DNA of 64,000 bases from Pomacea canaliculata (Eukaryota; Mollusca; Gastropoda; Architaenioglossa; Ampullariidae): contig NC_037594.1 of assembly GCF_003073045.1 (NCBI RefSeq), positions 25,240,927-25,304,926 on the forward strand, given 5' to 3'. A model generated the notes under the pieces. It saw nothing but the letters and a program-made list of their open reading frames with translations. It was not told the DNA's origin and searched no databases. Below are positions 26,028 to 36,605 of the stretch, one piece after another (position 1 is the stretch's first letter; every line of letters begins with the position of its first letter). The position numbers and the translations under genes are program-made.

Positions 26028-26277
26028 ACGTACAGAAAATCCACGCAGCTTGTTTAAAGATAATAATTTAAAAATTAATTTAACTGAATCGCCATGACAG
26101 CTAGTTGATGTGTACATGATGCCAATGGAATACCGGAACAACAGAATTCAGAGAACGCCAGACTTTGTCCAAGTGTGCAGTCTCTAGGATGTGTATAGCT
26201 GCTTAGAAAGAATTCTCATATTCTTCTACAACAATACGCAGAGGAACTTTAAGTCTTCATGTGACTGATCTCCCCTT

Positions 26278-26283
26278 AATAAA
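26278..26283 (+). terminator. Polyadenylation signal of gene A
   Basis: AATAAA lies 251 nt after the stop codon of the last exon. Confidence 0.55.
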
Positions 26284-26864
26284 CCATAATGCCAGATGTT
26301 TGTGTTTCTAGTTTTGCTGTCAACTGGTGCTTGCTGCACTTTGGTCTGTCATATTTTAGTTGTTGATATCGCGCGAACTATCACCTTGCAAGAATGTCAT
26401 GAAGTATTGAACAAGTCGTCTCACGCGCAATTAAGAGTGTTTTGCAAAAAGTTAACATTATTCTGTAATGTGAGTATCATGTGATACACTAAACTGATGT
26501 GAGTTGAAGTGTTTATTCAACCATTATACTCCTATCTTGTATCTTCAAACACCGTGTAGTCACACTTTGCTATACAAACCCTTCCTGTATATATAAATAG
26601 CTTAATATTAAGTTGCCTGAAGTGTGATATATATATCTCAGTAGAGCTTACACAAAGTTGTTGATGCTCCAAAACTTCCATATCAATTATACCATCCACC
26701 AGTCCCACCATCCATCAATTATACCATCCACCAGTCAAATTCGCGCAAAGAATGCTCCAAACATGGACAGTCATTACTCACACTACCAGTCATACATTTT
26801 ATAAAAAAAAGAAATAGCAAACAATGCCAAATTTACACAACCATATGCTTGATTAACCACCCAA

Positions 26865-27200
26865 GCAGAGTCATGCTGAAAGTAATACAGAACTGGATCA
26901 GCACCACTTATGAGGAACTGCTAGTAGAGGAAGAGGCTGGCTTCCGACCAGCCAGGAGCACAGTTGAGCAGATCTGTCATATCTCAGCATTAGTGGGACC
27001 TCTACCACAACTTTATAGACTTTAAGAAGGTTTTTGACAGCCTCTATACACTGAGGCTACTAACACAAGGGGCTGTGGCATGTGATGCAAAAATTCTGCA
27101 GCGAAGAAGGCCTCGTGCAAGTCATTGAGGAGCATAATCGAATAGGAGCTTTCTTTCACACTTCAGTAGGTCAAGTAGACCATCCCCATTCCATTTCTTT
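26865..27200 (+). mobile_element. Reverse transcriptase relic, intergenic
   Basis: Plus-strand frames give INHPSRVMLKVIQNWI, EEEAGFRPARSTVEQICHI and FIDFKKVFDSL, the fingers-to-palm text of non-LTR reverse transcriptases. It is broken by stops and frameshifts. Confidence 0.85.
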
Positions 27201-27299
27201 TGGTGAAAAACCAATGTGAAACTTTGCACACATCAGTATGATCGCAGGCAATGACGAAATCTTGCTGACAGACAGAGAGATAAACAGACATACAGACAT

Positions 27300-27640
27300 T
27301 CTAACGCATATGTAATAGAGAAAAGTTATGGTCATCGGCAATAGTGTGAGGATGCCACAGTTTCATGTTGTGGCGATACCCTCGTGTAATAATGTGGTGA
27401 CGCTTTCTTCTTGGTCCTATTCGCCCCCAGTGGAGCATAGGGCCACGACCACACCCAACGTGTAATAATGTGGCCACGCCCCAGTTTAATATTGTAAAGA
27501 TGCTCCCAGTGTAGTAGTTTAATGGTGTGACGATGCCACATTGTAACACTGTGGTAATGCCCCTGTGTAATAGTGTGGTAATGCCCACAGGTGTGACGAC
27601 ACCCCCATGTCATAGTTTGACAATATCATGAATAGTGTAA
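27300..27640. repeat. Degenerate repeat region 3' of gene B
   Basis: Loose copies of AATAGTGTGGTAATGCCCC, AATAATGTGG and GTGTGACGATGCC are spread through the stretch. No exon was recognised. Confidence 0.45.
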
Positions 27641-28022
27641 CGAGGCTTCACAGGAGCCGAGCGATGACTTAGTGAATCATGGGTGTAGTGTGATGACTGC
27701 CCTCTATGTAGACCTGTGGTCATTGTCGGTACAACCTGCTTGATCAGTCAAGCAGAGACACATGTCCGTGGTACAAGGAACTTTTTTCTGTGGCTATGAC
27801 CCTCACAACAACTCTTACCTGAGACTGTCAGTGACTGGCCTCGCTAGATGATTTCACTGACTACAGAGTCAAGTGGTTCTAAGGTTCACCTGAAATTATT
27901 AGTGGCAATCTGACAGTCTTATTATTGACAATCTGACAGCAGATATTCCACAACAAAACGGACAACTATCACAAGTACACTTGTAACACCTTGAAAAAAA
28001 TGGTCACGTGCGGCTACACATC

Positions 28023-28028
28023 TTTAAT
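28023..28028 (-). terminator. ATTAAA polyadenylation signal of gene B
   Basis: Reads ATTAAA on the minus strand in the block aligning with AATAAA at 49992-49997 (C) and 56759-56764 (D), so B carries a weaker variant of the shared signal. Confidence 0.5.
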
Positions 28029-28200
28029 TCCCAGTCATAACCGTTCACAAACTTCCATTTAACTTGTGAAGTGTGATGACTGTGTGATATGTAACATGGT
28101 TAGCTACATTAGTAATCTTCACGGATGTGTTGCACAGTTTTCAATATTTCAGGTCATCTGCTGCACGTGGTCTCAGCACTCGGTGACGTCACCACCAGTC

Positions 28201-30943
28201 TTAGCGTCTTGCACGTGCGCGCCAGCAGGGTCTGCAAACACAAATGTTCAAACTTGTGACAAATATTCAAGTCCATGTTGGCACGAGTCACACACAGACT
28301 CACACAAGCAATCAACTGAACAACACGCAGTCACATCCCACACTCCAACACAATGACTACACTTCTAAACACGCTCCACACAAAGACAAGCTCGAGAGAA
28401 ATTAACTTTGTTCCAGTGTTAGGGGTCCCACCAAAATCCACTTTTGCATTTTTACTATGGGACCCAGGCCGATATGCCATATGCCTCCAAGATACTCATG
28501 ACATGGGACCCAGATGTTCCCCCCCCCCCATTCGTTTGTTACTGAGGCTTTCCATCATAATTATAAAACATATTTTTAATGACCGGTACATGCACACAGA
28601 CACGTGTCAACCTATCCTGGACTGTACACAGACCGGTATTAATACCCGACAAAACGTTAACACTGCTACTCACGTGTTTCTTCCTCCAATCTGTGTAGCT
28701 GTCAACAGAAAACATTATTATGTGTACAGATAGAGTGGGGTACCTGTACCTGTACTCTACTTAATGTATCATATGCACAGATAGAGTGATACCTGTACCT
28801 GTACTCTACTTAATGTGTCATATGTACATATGGAGTAGGAACTTCTGTACTCTACTTAATGTATCATGTACAGATAGGGTGGGCTTCCTGTACTCTACTT
28901 TGTGGAGTGAAAGAGTTTAAACAACTTTAATTCCTCAAACGATTCTTCATGAACATTCCATGGTCTCAAGGTTTGTAAACTTCCTCAAGAGATAATGTAT
29001 TTAGTAGGTTCTACAGAAACAGCTTACAAGAATAAACATTAAACAAGCTGAGTAACTTTCGCGTTGTATCAATCCACTTCTACAGCAGACGGACAAACGG
29101 AATATGATGAATAGAAAAGCAATAAAAAGAGACAGAGAAAAGAAGAATTTAGGAGAACAAAAAATCAAAGAAAATTATTTACGTGGACATTTGAAGGCTC
29201 TTCTTCTGGAGTTTACTAACTGTCGAAGGACAGCCAGCAGGTAGTTGTAGTCACCGTCATCTGCAGAAACGAAGCAAAAGACAGAAAAGTCACCGACAGG
29301 TGCTGCTAAAATGGACAAAGACCACACAACCCAGTGTTTTAGACAAAACACACATGCTGATGTTTTGAACAAAAAGACGGTGAACAAATGTCTGTGGGGT
29401 TATCTGAATACATCAAAAATATTCAGACATTATAATTACAGACCCATGTATACACAAGACATTATGCATACATGTACAGTACAGAGCCATGTGTACACAT
29501 GAAATATTATAATACATTACAGAGCCTTGTATACATATGAGTGTCTATATGCAATGCCCATAGTTCCAGGTACATCACACATACCTGAGGCAAGAAGATG
29601 ACGGTTCTCTCTGTCTGGGTATTCCTCTAGGGTATCTGTGAAATATACTCACATAGAAAGTCTGTGTTCACATGTCTTGCTCTCTTTGTTGTCATTCAAT
29701 AAAACCGACATATTTACACATACAGACACAGACACAGACACACAGAGTCACAGATACACGCATACATGGACACATACAAATACATGAAGACACATTCATG
29801 TACACACAGACATACAGACTCACACCCACACAGATGTGTACATGTGTCACAGACCTGCAGGAAGCTGCTCGCGGTTGGTCATTTCCAGGTGATCTTCCAG
29901 GTCATCTGTGGACAGGTCAATTTAGACTGTGGCTGATGAAAAACTGAAATAAACTAGTTTGTGTTTGTTGAGCTAGACATTGCGATCTAGTGTGTATATA
30001 TATAGATAAAAGTCATGGTTGTTTCCAAATGTGGCGGCTGTTTCTTGGTTGTCCACTATCCCACTCTTCAGGGCCTCTTGCAGTTGCAAAGGACGAGATT
30101 CTCCTTCGTGACACAGGAATGATTCAAAGAAAGAGCAACTCTGATGTGATAAGAGAGAGTATATATCCACATTGCAGTCAATCAGGCTCAGGGAGGTGAC
30201 TTTCCCTCCAACCTGCACCCTGAAGAGTTCTGCAGCATGGGGGTCAATCACTGCATTCAGGTCAAAACAAGTTCGTGGTCTGGGGGTGCCACGCTTCACC
30301 TTTAGTTTGACCCTCATACTTTTGAAGAGGAGGTTGTGGTGGCTGTTAATATCCCTTATTGATGTTTGCTTTTCTTGGCAGTGGTCACGAGCCTCCACCT
30401 TTTGTGAGGAATTAGGGCGTTGGCCAGAGTTATTGTTTCTTTCAGCGATACGCTATCCGTTTGTCAAATAATTACTGTACAACCTGAAACCTGACAAATG
30501 TCTTCTGATCTACCCTGACACACGTCACACACCTAAGACCCATACACATACCTGTCACATACGTAAGACACATGCACATACCTGCAGGAAACTGTTCTCG
30601 TGCATTCATCTGTAGCTGCTTTTCCAGGAAATCTGAAACAAAATTCTTTCTCCTGTAGCTGCTAAAGATTTTACCTTCAGTAATGACAGAGAAAATGTAG
30701 TTAGTGAAGTTTTGAGAGAGAGGAAGAGAAAAAGTTAGAGACACACAGCGAGAGGTCGAGTGAGACAGAGACAAGCACACAACGAGAGGTCACGTGAGCA
30801 GGGTTAGGGTTAAGGTAAGATGAGGTGAGAGGTTAGGGAGAGTGGTCTGTGAGAAAGTAAACGTGTCCTCTGTACTCACCCTGTGGAAAGGGTGTAACCA
30901 CGGTGGGCAGCAGCAAAGCGAGAAGTAACCATAGAGACGACAT
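28201..30943 (-). CDS. Gene B: secreted single-loop cysteine peptide precursor (7 coding exons)
   Basis: Minus-strand exons in order are 30943-30880, 30632-30582, 29905-29855, 29635-29585, 29260-29183, 28698-28674 and 28231-28201, summing to 351 nt (116 aa plus TAA). Exon 1 encodes MSSLWLLLALLLPTVVTP then FPQ-G. Exons 2, 3 and 4 are each 51 nt, phase 1 to 1, and are mutually similar (D-x-L-E, R-E-Q or R-E-N-R, ending P-A-G or A-S-G). Exon 5 encodes an amphipathic YNYLLAVLRQLV helix, an RRR site, then FKCP. Exons 6 and 7 complete a region with Cys, GG-x-N and PCW, ending in RARR. The predicted mature peptide has two cysteines 11 residues apart. B is inverted relative to C, D and E and looks intact. 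Role unknown. Confidence 0.78.
28725..28900. repeat. Three-copy tandem repeat of about 60 bp in gene B intron 5
   Basis: GTACAGATAGAGTGGG, CCTGTACTCTACTTAATGT and ATCATATG recur about three times. Genes D and E have one copy each of the same text (near 55245 and 63700), so the expansion is specific to B. Confidence 0.8.
29975..30430 (-). mobile_element. RTE-like endonuclease/linker relic in gene B intron 2
   Basis: A minus-strand frame reads KQTSIRDINSHHNLLFKSMR, VKLKVKRGTPRPRTCFDL and FRVQVGGKV. This matches the region after the endonuclease in RTE/CR1-like ORFs (typically SDHNLV, RVRLKK, RFDLEKL, FQATIGGKF). The catalytic SDH aspartate is changed (DINSHH). It lies in gene sense. Confidence 0.75.
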
Positions 30944-31439
30944 CGTGACACGCAGCGACACTCGCCTGAAATCACACGATACCTTCATGTAGCACGGGTA
31001 GCCACTCGGTGTCTTGTACACACCTGACACATATTGACATACCCTGACATATTCTGACATACCCTCGCATACCCTGACACATCCTGACATACAGGGAGAG
31101 CATACAGAACTTAGCCAAACTGTATTGTCTTCCCTTTTCCTGGAAAGGAATTCAGCTCAGGCCATTGTGTCGTCTGTCCCCGCCATCCTTGTGTTTTCGT
31201 TGCCATCTCTCAGTAGATGGTTGTGTTTATAGTCTGTGTAAGTTTACTTATCATCTACTTGTCTGGGGATGTGGAGAGAGAAAGAGAGGTATACACATTC
31301 TACTGTTTTACTCAATATGACCATATTTTCCGACAAGAGCAAGACGCCCTTTTTACAACATATTATAAGAATAAAAATTTTACAATACTGCACATTCCTT
31401 GGGTGTAAAGCCTTAAACAAGTACACAGTACGACATGAC

Positions 31440-31830
31440 TTTATTATTCTACAAGAGCAATTACAGGTAAAAGTGATCGGTGTTCATGCACTGGCAGTAC
31501 ACAGGCGAGGACATACATAGTCGAGAAATGTTTGTGACATGAGTGTACAAAGTGTCGAAGAATGCCAGTGTGAACATGTTGACTATAACAAAAGAATGAC
31601 AAAATGGCGGTGTCCCCAGAAAATGGTGTAAGAAGGCTTCTGTCAGCTTCTATCAGACAGGTAGTAGGTGGGGTAGACGGAAGTCTGGAAGTAGAGTCTG
31701 TTAACAAGTGAGGTTTCACGGTGTTGAAAGCAGAAGACAAGTTAGCAACGAGAAGTGTGGCATGAGCTCTGGCTCTACCCCTCTTCTGGCTTTATAGACA
31801 AACTGCAGTGGGTCAAGATATTTATCAACT
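31440..31830 (-). mobile_element. Non-LTR reverse transcriptase relic in gene B intron 1
   Basis: Minus-strand frames give DPLQFVYKARRGVE, then SSAFNTVKPHLLTD, then LLTPFSGDTAILSF, which is the order QFAYR, DFSSAFNTIQPHLL, YADDT of CR1/Rex-like reverse transcriptases. The catalytic box is degraded. Gene E carries the same relic at 59640-60200. Confidence 0.8.
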
Positions 31831-31923
31831 GCTGTCATCATGTAGACAAGAATATAGACAAAGAAAGGAAACATGTGAGAAAACACACAAACGTCTCTCC
31901 GTGAACAGGTGCGACTGTCTCAC

Positions 31924-32026
31924 CTGAGTCTTGAGACTCTGAAGTTGTGGTGTCCTAGTGTCAGGTCAGACCTCGAGGATGTGCCTTGACTGAAGTGTAG
32001 ACAGCAGACAACATGGTGTCGCCTGC
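31924..32026 (-). other. Predicted 5'UTR exon 1 of gene B
   Basis: The minus strand ends in GACTCAG|GTGAGAC, a donor conserved in C (46122) and E (59580). The upstream limit shown is where strong conservation among the copies starts; the true start site is unknown. It would join the acceptor about 22 nt before the ATG at 30943. Confidence 0.5.
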
Positions 32027-32039
32027 AACTGTCGACTTT

Positions 32040-32760
32040 TTGTCTGTTGCTGCAGATGGTGCACGTGGGTGGAGACCGGACACAAGTGGACATCAGATGT
32101 CACGTGTCTTCCGAGCTGGTGGCGAGACCCTCGTGCTGTGTGTCTGTCTCCCTCTTCTCAGGATGCGATGTTATCTCACATGAACAATGTCTCTCTCTCT
32201 ACATATGATATTATCTCATCATGTTCAGAGAACTGGCATGACAAGCCGAACTCAACCTTTCAGAGATCATCGCGAAAACTGTTTCCTGATTGCGATTGAA
32301 GACGAAGCTTCAGAAAAGAAATCCTGGCTTGCACATGCACTAAACTGCGCGAAACATTGCTAAACTTTCTTGAGCAGGAAGTGGATTCAATTTTAGTGGC
32401 ATCTTAACATCTTAACATCTTAACATCTTAACACTCGGCAAACTCCGCACATCCATAAAAGTGAGAAAACAAAGCAACCTCTCCTGTCTGTCTTTGTCAA
32501 GAAAACTCATAAACAACACAAGGACGGTAAGAGCTTCACTCTGCAGAAACTGTCCTACCATCTGACAATTTTTAGAATTATTTTCGATTATTCCTGATTT
32601 TTTTTTTATTGTCCGGATGGCGGGCGCCAGTCATTACCCGATAATTAAGGTTGTATAATATCTGTATTGTATTTGTATTCTTTCTGTATAAGCTGGCTGC
32701 ATTATCGTTTGTAATATCTCCTCTGTATTAGTTCACAAGTATATACGTTCCGCATGGTTG
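32040..32760. other. Upstream flank of gene B, putative regulatory region
   Basis: The first 130 bp are conserved (inverted) upstream of C, D and E, including TCTTCCGAGCTGGTGGCGAG. A five-copy ACATCTTA micro-repeat lies near 32400-32435. No TATA box is evident. Confidence 0.4.
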
Positions 32761-32869
32761 ACGTTGAATAGACTCTGGGCATGTTTCAACTGTTACCTCT
32801 GTCTCCTCACTCAAGTGCAGCCATGGTCCACCCTGGGTCATGCTTCATCCCATACTGCAACCTTGGTTA

Positions 32870-33890
32870 GTGCTACATCCAGGGTACATTACAGCCACAT
32901 CCAGGGTACATTACAGATACATTCAGGGTACATTACAGCCACATCCAGAGTACATTACAGATACATTCAGGGTACATTACAGCCACATCCAGGGTACATT
33001 ACAGATACATTCAGGGTACATTACAGCCCCATTCAGGGTACATTACAGATACATTCAGGGTACATTACAGCCCCATTCAGGGTCATTACAGCCACATCCA
33101 GAGTACATTACAGATACATCCAGGGTACATTACAGCAACATCCAGGGTACATTACAGATACATTCAGGGTACATTACAGTCACACTCAGGGTCATTACAG
33201 CCACATCCAGAGTACATTACAGATACATCCAGGGTACATTACAGCCACATCCAGAGTACATTACAGATACATTCAGGGTACATTACAGCCCCATTCAGGG
33301 TCATTACAGCCACATCCAGAGTACATTACAGATACATCCAGGGTACATTACAGCCACATCCAGAGTACATTACAGATACATTCAGGGTACATTACAGCCC
33401 CATTCAGGGTCATTACAGCCACATCCAGAGTACATTACAGATACATTCAGGGTACATTACAGCCCCATTCAGGGTCATTACAGCCACATCCAGAGTACAT
33501 TACAGATACATTCAGGGTACATTACAGCCCCATTCAGGGTCATTACAGCCACATCCAGAGTACATTACAGATACATTCAGGGTACATTACAGCCACATCC
33601 AGGGTACATTACAGATACATTCATGGTACATTACAGCCACATCCAGGGTACATTACAGCCACACTCAGGGTTCATTACAGCCACATTCAGGGTACATTAC
33701 AGTCACACTCAGGGTTCATTACAGCCACATTCAGGGTACATCACAGCCGCATTCAGGGTACATTACAGTCACACTCAGGGTTCATTACAGCCACATTCAG
33801 GGTACATTACAGATACATTCAGGGTACATTACAGTCACACTCAGGGTACATTACAGATACATTCAGGGTACATTACAGCCACAGCATATT
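32870..33890. repeat. 22-bp minisatellite, about 46 copies
   Basis: The array is made of a 22-bp unit resembling CAGGGTACATTACAGNNACA plus TT/TC, with two alternating variants (CCACATCCAG and ATACATTCAG). Because no variant contains a plus-strand stop and 22 is not a multiple of 3, frames of about 396 and 350 residues stay open by construction. There is no sign of a gene. Confidence 0.95.
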
Positions 33891-34149
33891 AGATGAGGCC
33901 TCTAGAGATTCCTCCCAACTCCAGGACCCTTATAAATATTTGTTTTAATCACTTTTGTACATTTTCACCTTCCAGTTTCCTTTGATATCTTACCTTATGT
34001 TTACTACTAACTTTTCTTTTAGAAATTTATTATTTTAATTTCGTATCCTATTTTTTCACTGTTTACGGCGAGGGTTAAAAGGAAAAAAAATTTTTGCTTA
34101 CATTACCTCTCATAAACAAACATTTCTAATTGTCATTGGTGTTGACTTG

Positions 34150-34290
34150 CGGTCGCCTTCCTGTACCAGACGCTTATCACTTGCGGGCAGACAACCTTTT
34201 ACAAGTGGATTATTTCCTGATTATCTCTTTAAAATCCGTTTCAGACCTTGTCACACAGTTGTTTGGATCTTTTACGAAGAAACGGAATGA
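34150..34290 (-). repeat. Decayed copy of duplication-unit segment X
   Basis: The minus strand matches 35430-35600 and the plus-strand segments at 51430-51540 and 57120-57230 (for example AAGTGATAAGCGTCTG). This is the shortest and most diverged copy. Confidence 0.6.
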
Positions 34291-34674
34291 ATAATTAAAT
34301 GTCTTTTGCATTTCTGCCTTATTTTTTAATTTTCGTTTGTCAAGTTCCTGGTATTCATGGGGACACTCAAAATATCTGTCAATGTTTCTTTAATTGATGT
34401 TCTTTGAACATGTGTTTTCGTGTGTCATTCCATGAAATATGCAAATGGTGCCGAGCATTTCATTTTGAGGGCTAACGAAGGAGCGTGCATCATGGGCTGG
34501 ACAGGAAACAAAAGAACACATGACGGGAGAGACACGTGACCGTGGTGACTGCGAGGACAGCCAGAGACAGGCTGGGAGTCAAAGTGTGAACAATGTGAAG
34601 AAACTACGGCTGATTGAACACAGCAGGCTAATTTTTCAGTTAATAATTGTTTATGGCCAGCGAATGATATAAAT

Positions 34675-34718
34675 TTGCAACAGGCCCTCGGAGTGAAAAA
34701 GGTTCCCACCCCTGCATT
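34675..34718. mobile_element. hAT-like element end, fragment
   Basis: GTGAAAAAGGTTCCCACCCCTGC resembles the terminal text of hAT/Charlie-type elements (TIR reading GCAGGGGTGGGAACC on the other strand). No partner end was found upstream. Confidence 0.35.
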
Positions 34719-34974
34719 AAAAAATAATTTTTAAAAAATAGGTCTTTGGTCATCTTCCCTTTATTATCAAGGCAGTCTCCTGTGAACAGAATTTTAACAC
34801 AAAGTTATTATAATCATTCACTTAATATAAATTCATGTTGCTGTGAAAAAAGCTCCTACATTTACTGAATTTCGAGTGCCACCCGCGACTGCCTTGGCTT
34901 GGCCAGAGCAGATGAACAGTGGTGCCACGTGGAACTGGGTGTCCGGGTTACTCGACTTTTTTGTCTCTTCCTGT

Positions 34975-35095
34975 AGATGGCGCATTAGTGGAGATCAAAC
35001 ATCAGCGGTCAAGAGTTGTCTTCCGAGCTGTTGGCGACACCACCTTGTTTTTTTGTGATGTGTGTCCGTCAGCGCGTCCGCTTGTAAAGCTTCGA
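34975..35095 (-). pseudogene. Relic of a gene B-type promoter/5' exon block
   Basis: The text TCTTCCGAGCTGTTGGCGA with its flanks (GTAGATGGCGCA, GTGGAGATCAAACATCAG, GTGTGTCCGTC) aligns with 32055-32150 next to gene B and, inverted, with 45900-45990 near gene C. No signal exon follows on the minus side, so it looks like the remnant of a further duplicated copy. Confidence 0.5.
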
Positions 35096-35287
35096 CATAA
35101 TCCCATGATACAATGCGGATGACAGACTTGTTTATAGCACACAGAGCACGTGCATCCTATTCCGGTGGTAGAGTCACGTGTTCAGCTACATCATTGAATT
35201 AGTGATTTTTTAAATTTTTTTTGTTTTGTTTTGCAGAGGCCCATGAATTTTCAACATCAGTTTGTGTGTTTGTCTTAAATGTCTTAA

Positions 35288-35638
35288 TTAACGGTTCCAA
35301 CAGTTGTTTTCAACATTAAGTCTCAACATCAGGGTGTCCGTGTGTCTTACATTGATATCAACAGTCTCATCACCAGTCTCACAGTCATATGAACATTGAC
35401 CATTTTTAATTAATCGAAGGAGCGACCTGAAGAGTGTTGTATTGAGTTCTGGTGGCTTTATCTTGATGTTGACATCCGGGTTGTCTTCCTGTAGCAGACA
35501 TTTATCACTTGAGGACAGACAACTCTTTACAAGTGGAGCATTTCCTTTTTTTAAATTCGAAATCAGCTTGTAACCCTTGTCAAAAACTGGTTTACGTTTT
35601 TTCTCCGAAATCATTATCAACTTTTGTACTTTTTCCAC
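35288..35638 (-). other. Segment X: 116-residue open frame, part of the duplication unit
   Basis: The minus-strand frame from ATG at 35638 has five cysteines and text such as KSCLSSSDKCLLQEDNPDVN and NGQCSYDCETGDETVDINV. The same sequence lies upstream of D (51430-51830) and between D and E (57120-57320), but those copies have stops. In the D-upstream copy the ETVDINV part has grown into a 40-bp tandem repeat. It may be a fossil exon or a chance frame in a duplicated block; no signal peptide and no domain are recognised. Confidence 0.35.
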
Positions 35639-35744
35639 TTACGATAACAATCAAAGTGCCTCTCGATATTCCTGAAATTAATGCGTTTTCTTGGAAGGAT
35701 TTCATGTGTCATTACATAGAAGGTGCTGTTTGTGTTTAGCATTC

Positions 35745-36125
35745 TGTATCCGTGTTACAGAAGTCTGTATTAATGTTTATTCTCTGTCTGTGTTTACAGA
35801 AGTCTGTATTAGTGTTTATTTAAGGTGACCAGACGTCCCGCTTTAGGCGGGACAGTCCCGCTTTTGACCTCGTGTCCCGCCTGCTAATCGGGCAGGACGC
35901 CCAATGTCCCGCTTTCTGGCAAGTCTATCAAATGTCCCAGTTGTCTTTAAAAATCACTTTTTTCGGCGTTTTTTGACGGTGACGACACCATCATCGGCAC
36001 GTGACCCGCTTTCGCCCTCGAAACGTCTGGTCACCTTAGTTTATTACTCTGTGTCTGTGTTTACAGAAGTATTATTAGGGTTTAATATTCAGTGTCCATA
36101 TTTCCGGAAGTCTGTTTGCATGTCA
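35745..36125. repeat. About 40-bp tandem repeat interrupted by a MITE
   Basis: Copies of GTCTGTATTAATGTTTATT plus CTGTGTTTACAGAA lie on both sides of the element at 35821-36038, continuing to about 36125. Confidence 0.65.
35821..36038. mobile_element. hAT-like MITE (218 bp)
   Basis: Terminal inverted repeats TAAGGTGACCAGACG and CGTCTGGTCACCTTA are perfect over 15 bp. GTTTATT flanks both sides (35814-35820 and 36039-36045), consistent with a 7-8 bp hAT-type duplication. The interior is rich in GTCCCGC motifs, partly palindromic, and has no transposase. Confidence 0.85.
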
Positions 36126-36344
36126 TATTCTATTTTTAGTGGCACGAGGCGCCAGGACTTTGGTCAAGTACGGCGAAGATGAAACATTCAAGTCGACAGC
36201 ATTTAGTACCGACTCGTGTAATTCGCAGATAATTAACTCTTCTTTTGTAATTAACTTTCATCGATATCTTCTAAAGAGTCTCACTAACAACATTAACACT
36301 CAGTAAAACTCACGTGATAAGACACAGTGTCAAGGTTGGTGTCT

Positions 36345-36350
36345 TTTAAT
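36345..36350 (-). terminator. Possible ATTAAA polyadenylation signal of gene F
   Basis: Minus strand ATTAAA lies about 256 nt beyond the gene F stop; no canonical AATAAA was seen closer. Confidence 0.3.
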
Positions 36351-36605
36351 GATTCCTATTTCTAACAAAAATTAATAACATAATGATAACAGGATAAGCA
36401 CTGCTGCACACAGCCTTAACCACGTTGGCAACAATCAGCTTGTGGATCATGGCTGCCGGGCTGACATCTGGTCACGTGACGTACACAACGCCATCTTGCT
36501 CGTCCCTTCTAAGTGAACAGTTCGCAAAATAAATAGTTCCCAGTGGAAACACATCGGAAAAAGGGCTTTGAAACACAAATGATGCAGAAAATCGTGTGGA
36601 ATGTG

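Noticed and set aside
32758..33948. 396-codon open frame (and a second of 350 codons) over the minisatellite
   Set aside because: The 22-bp unit lacks plus-strand stops and shifts frame each copy, so long frames are automatic. No start context, splice site or domain.
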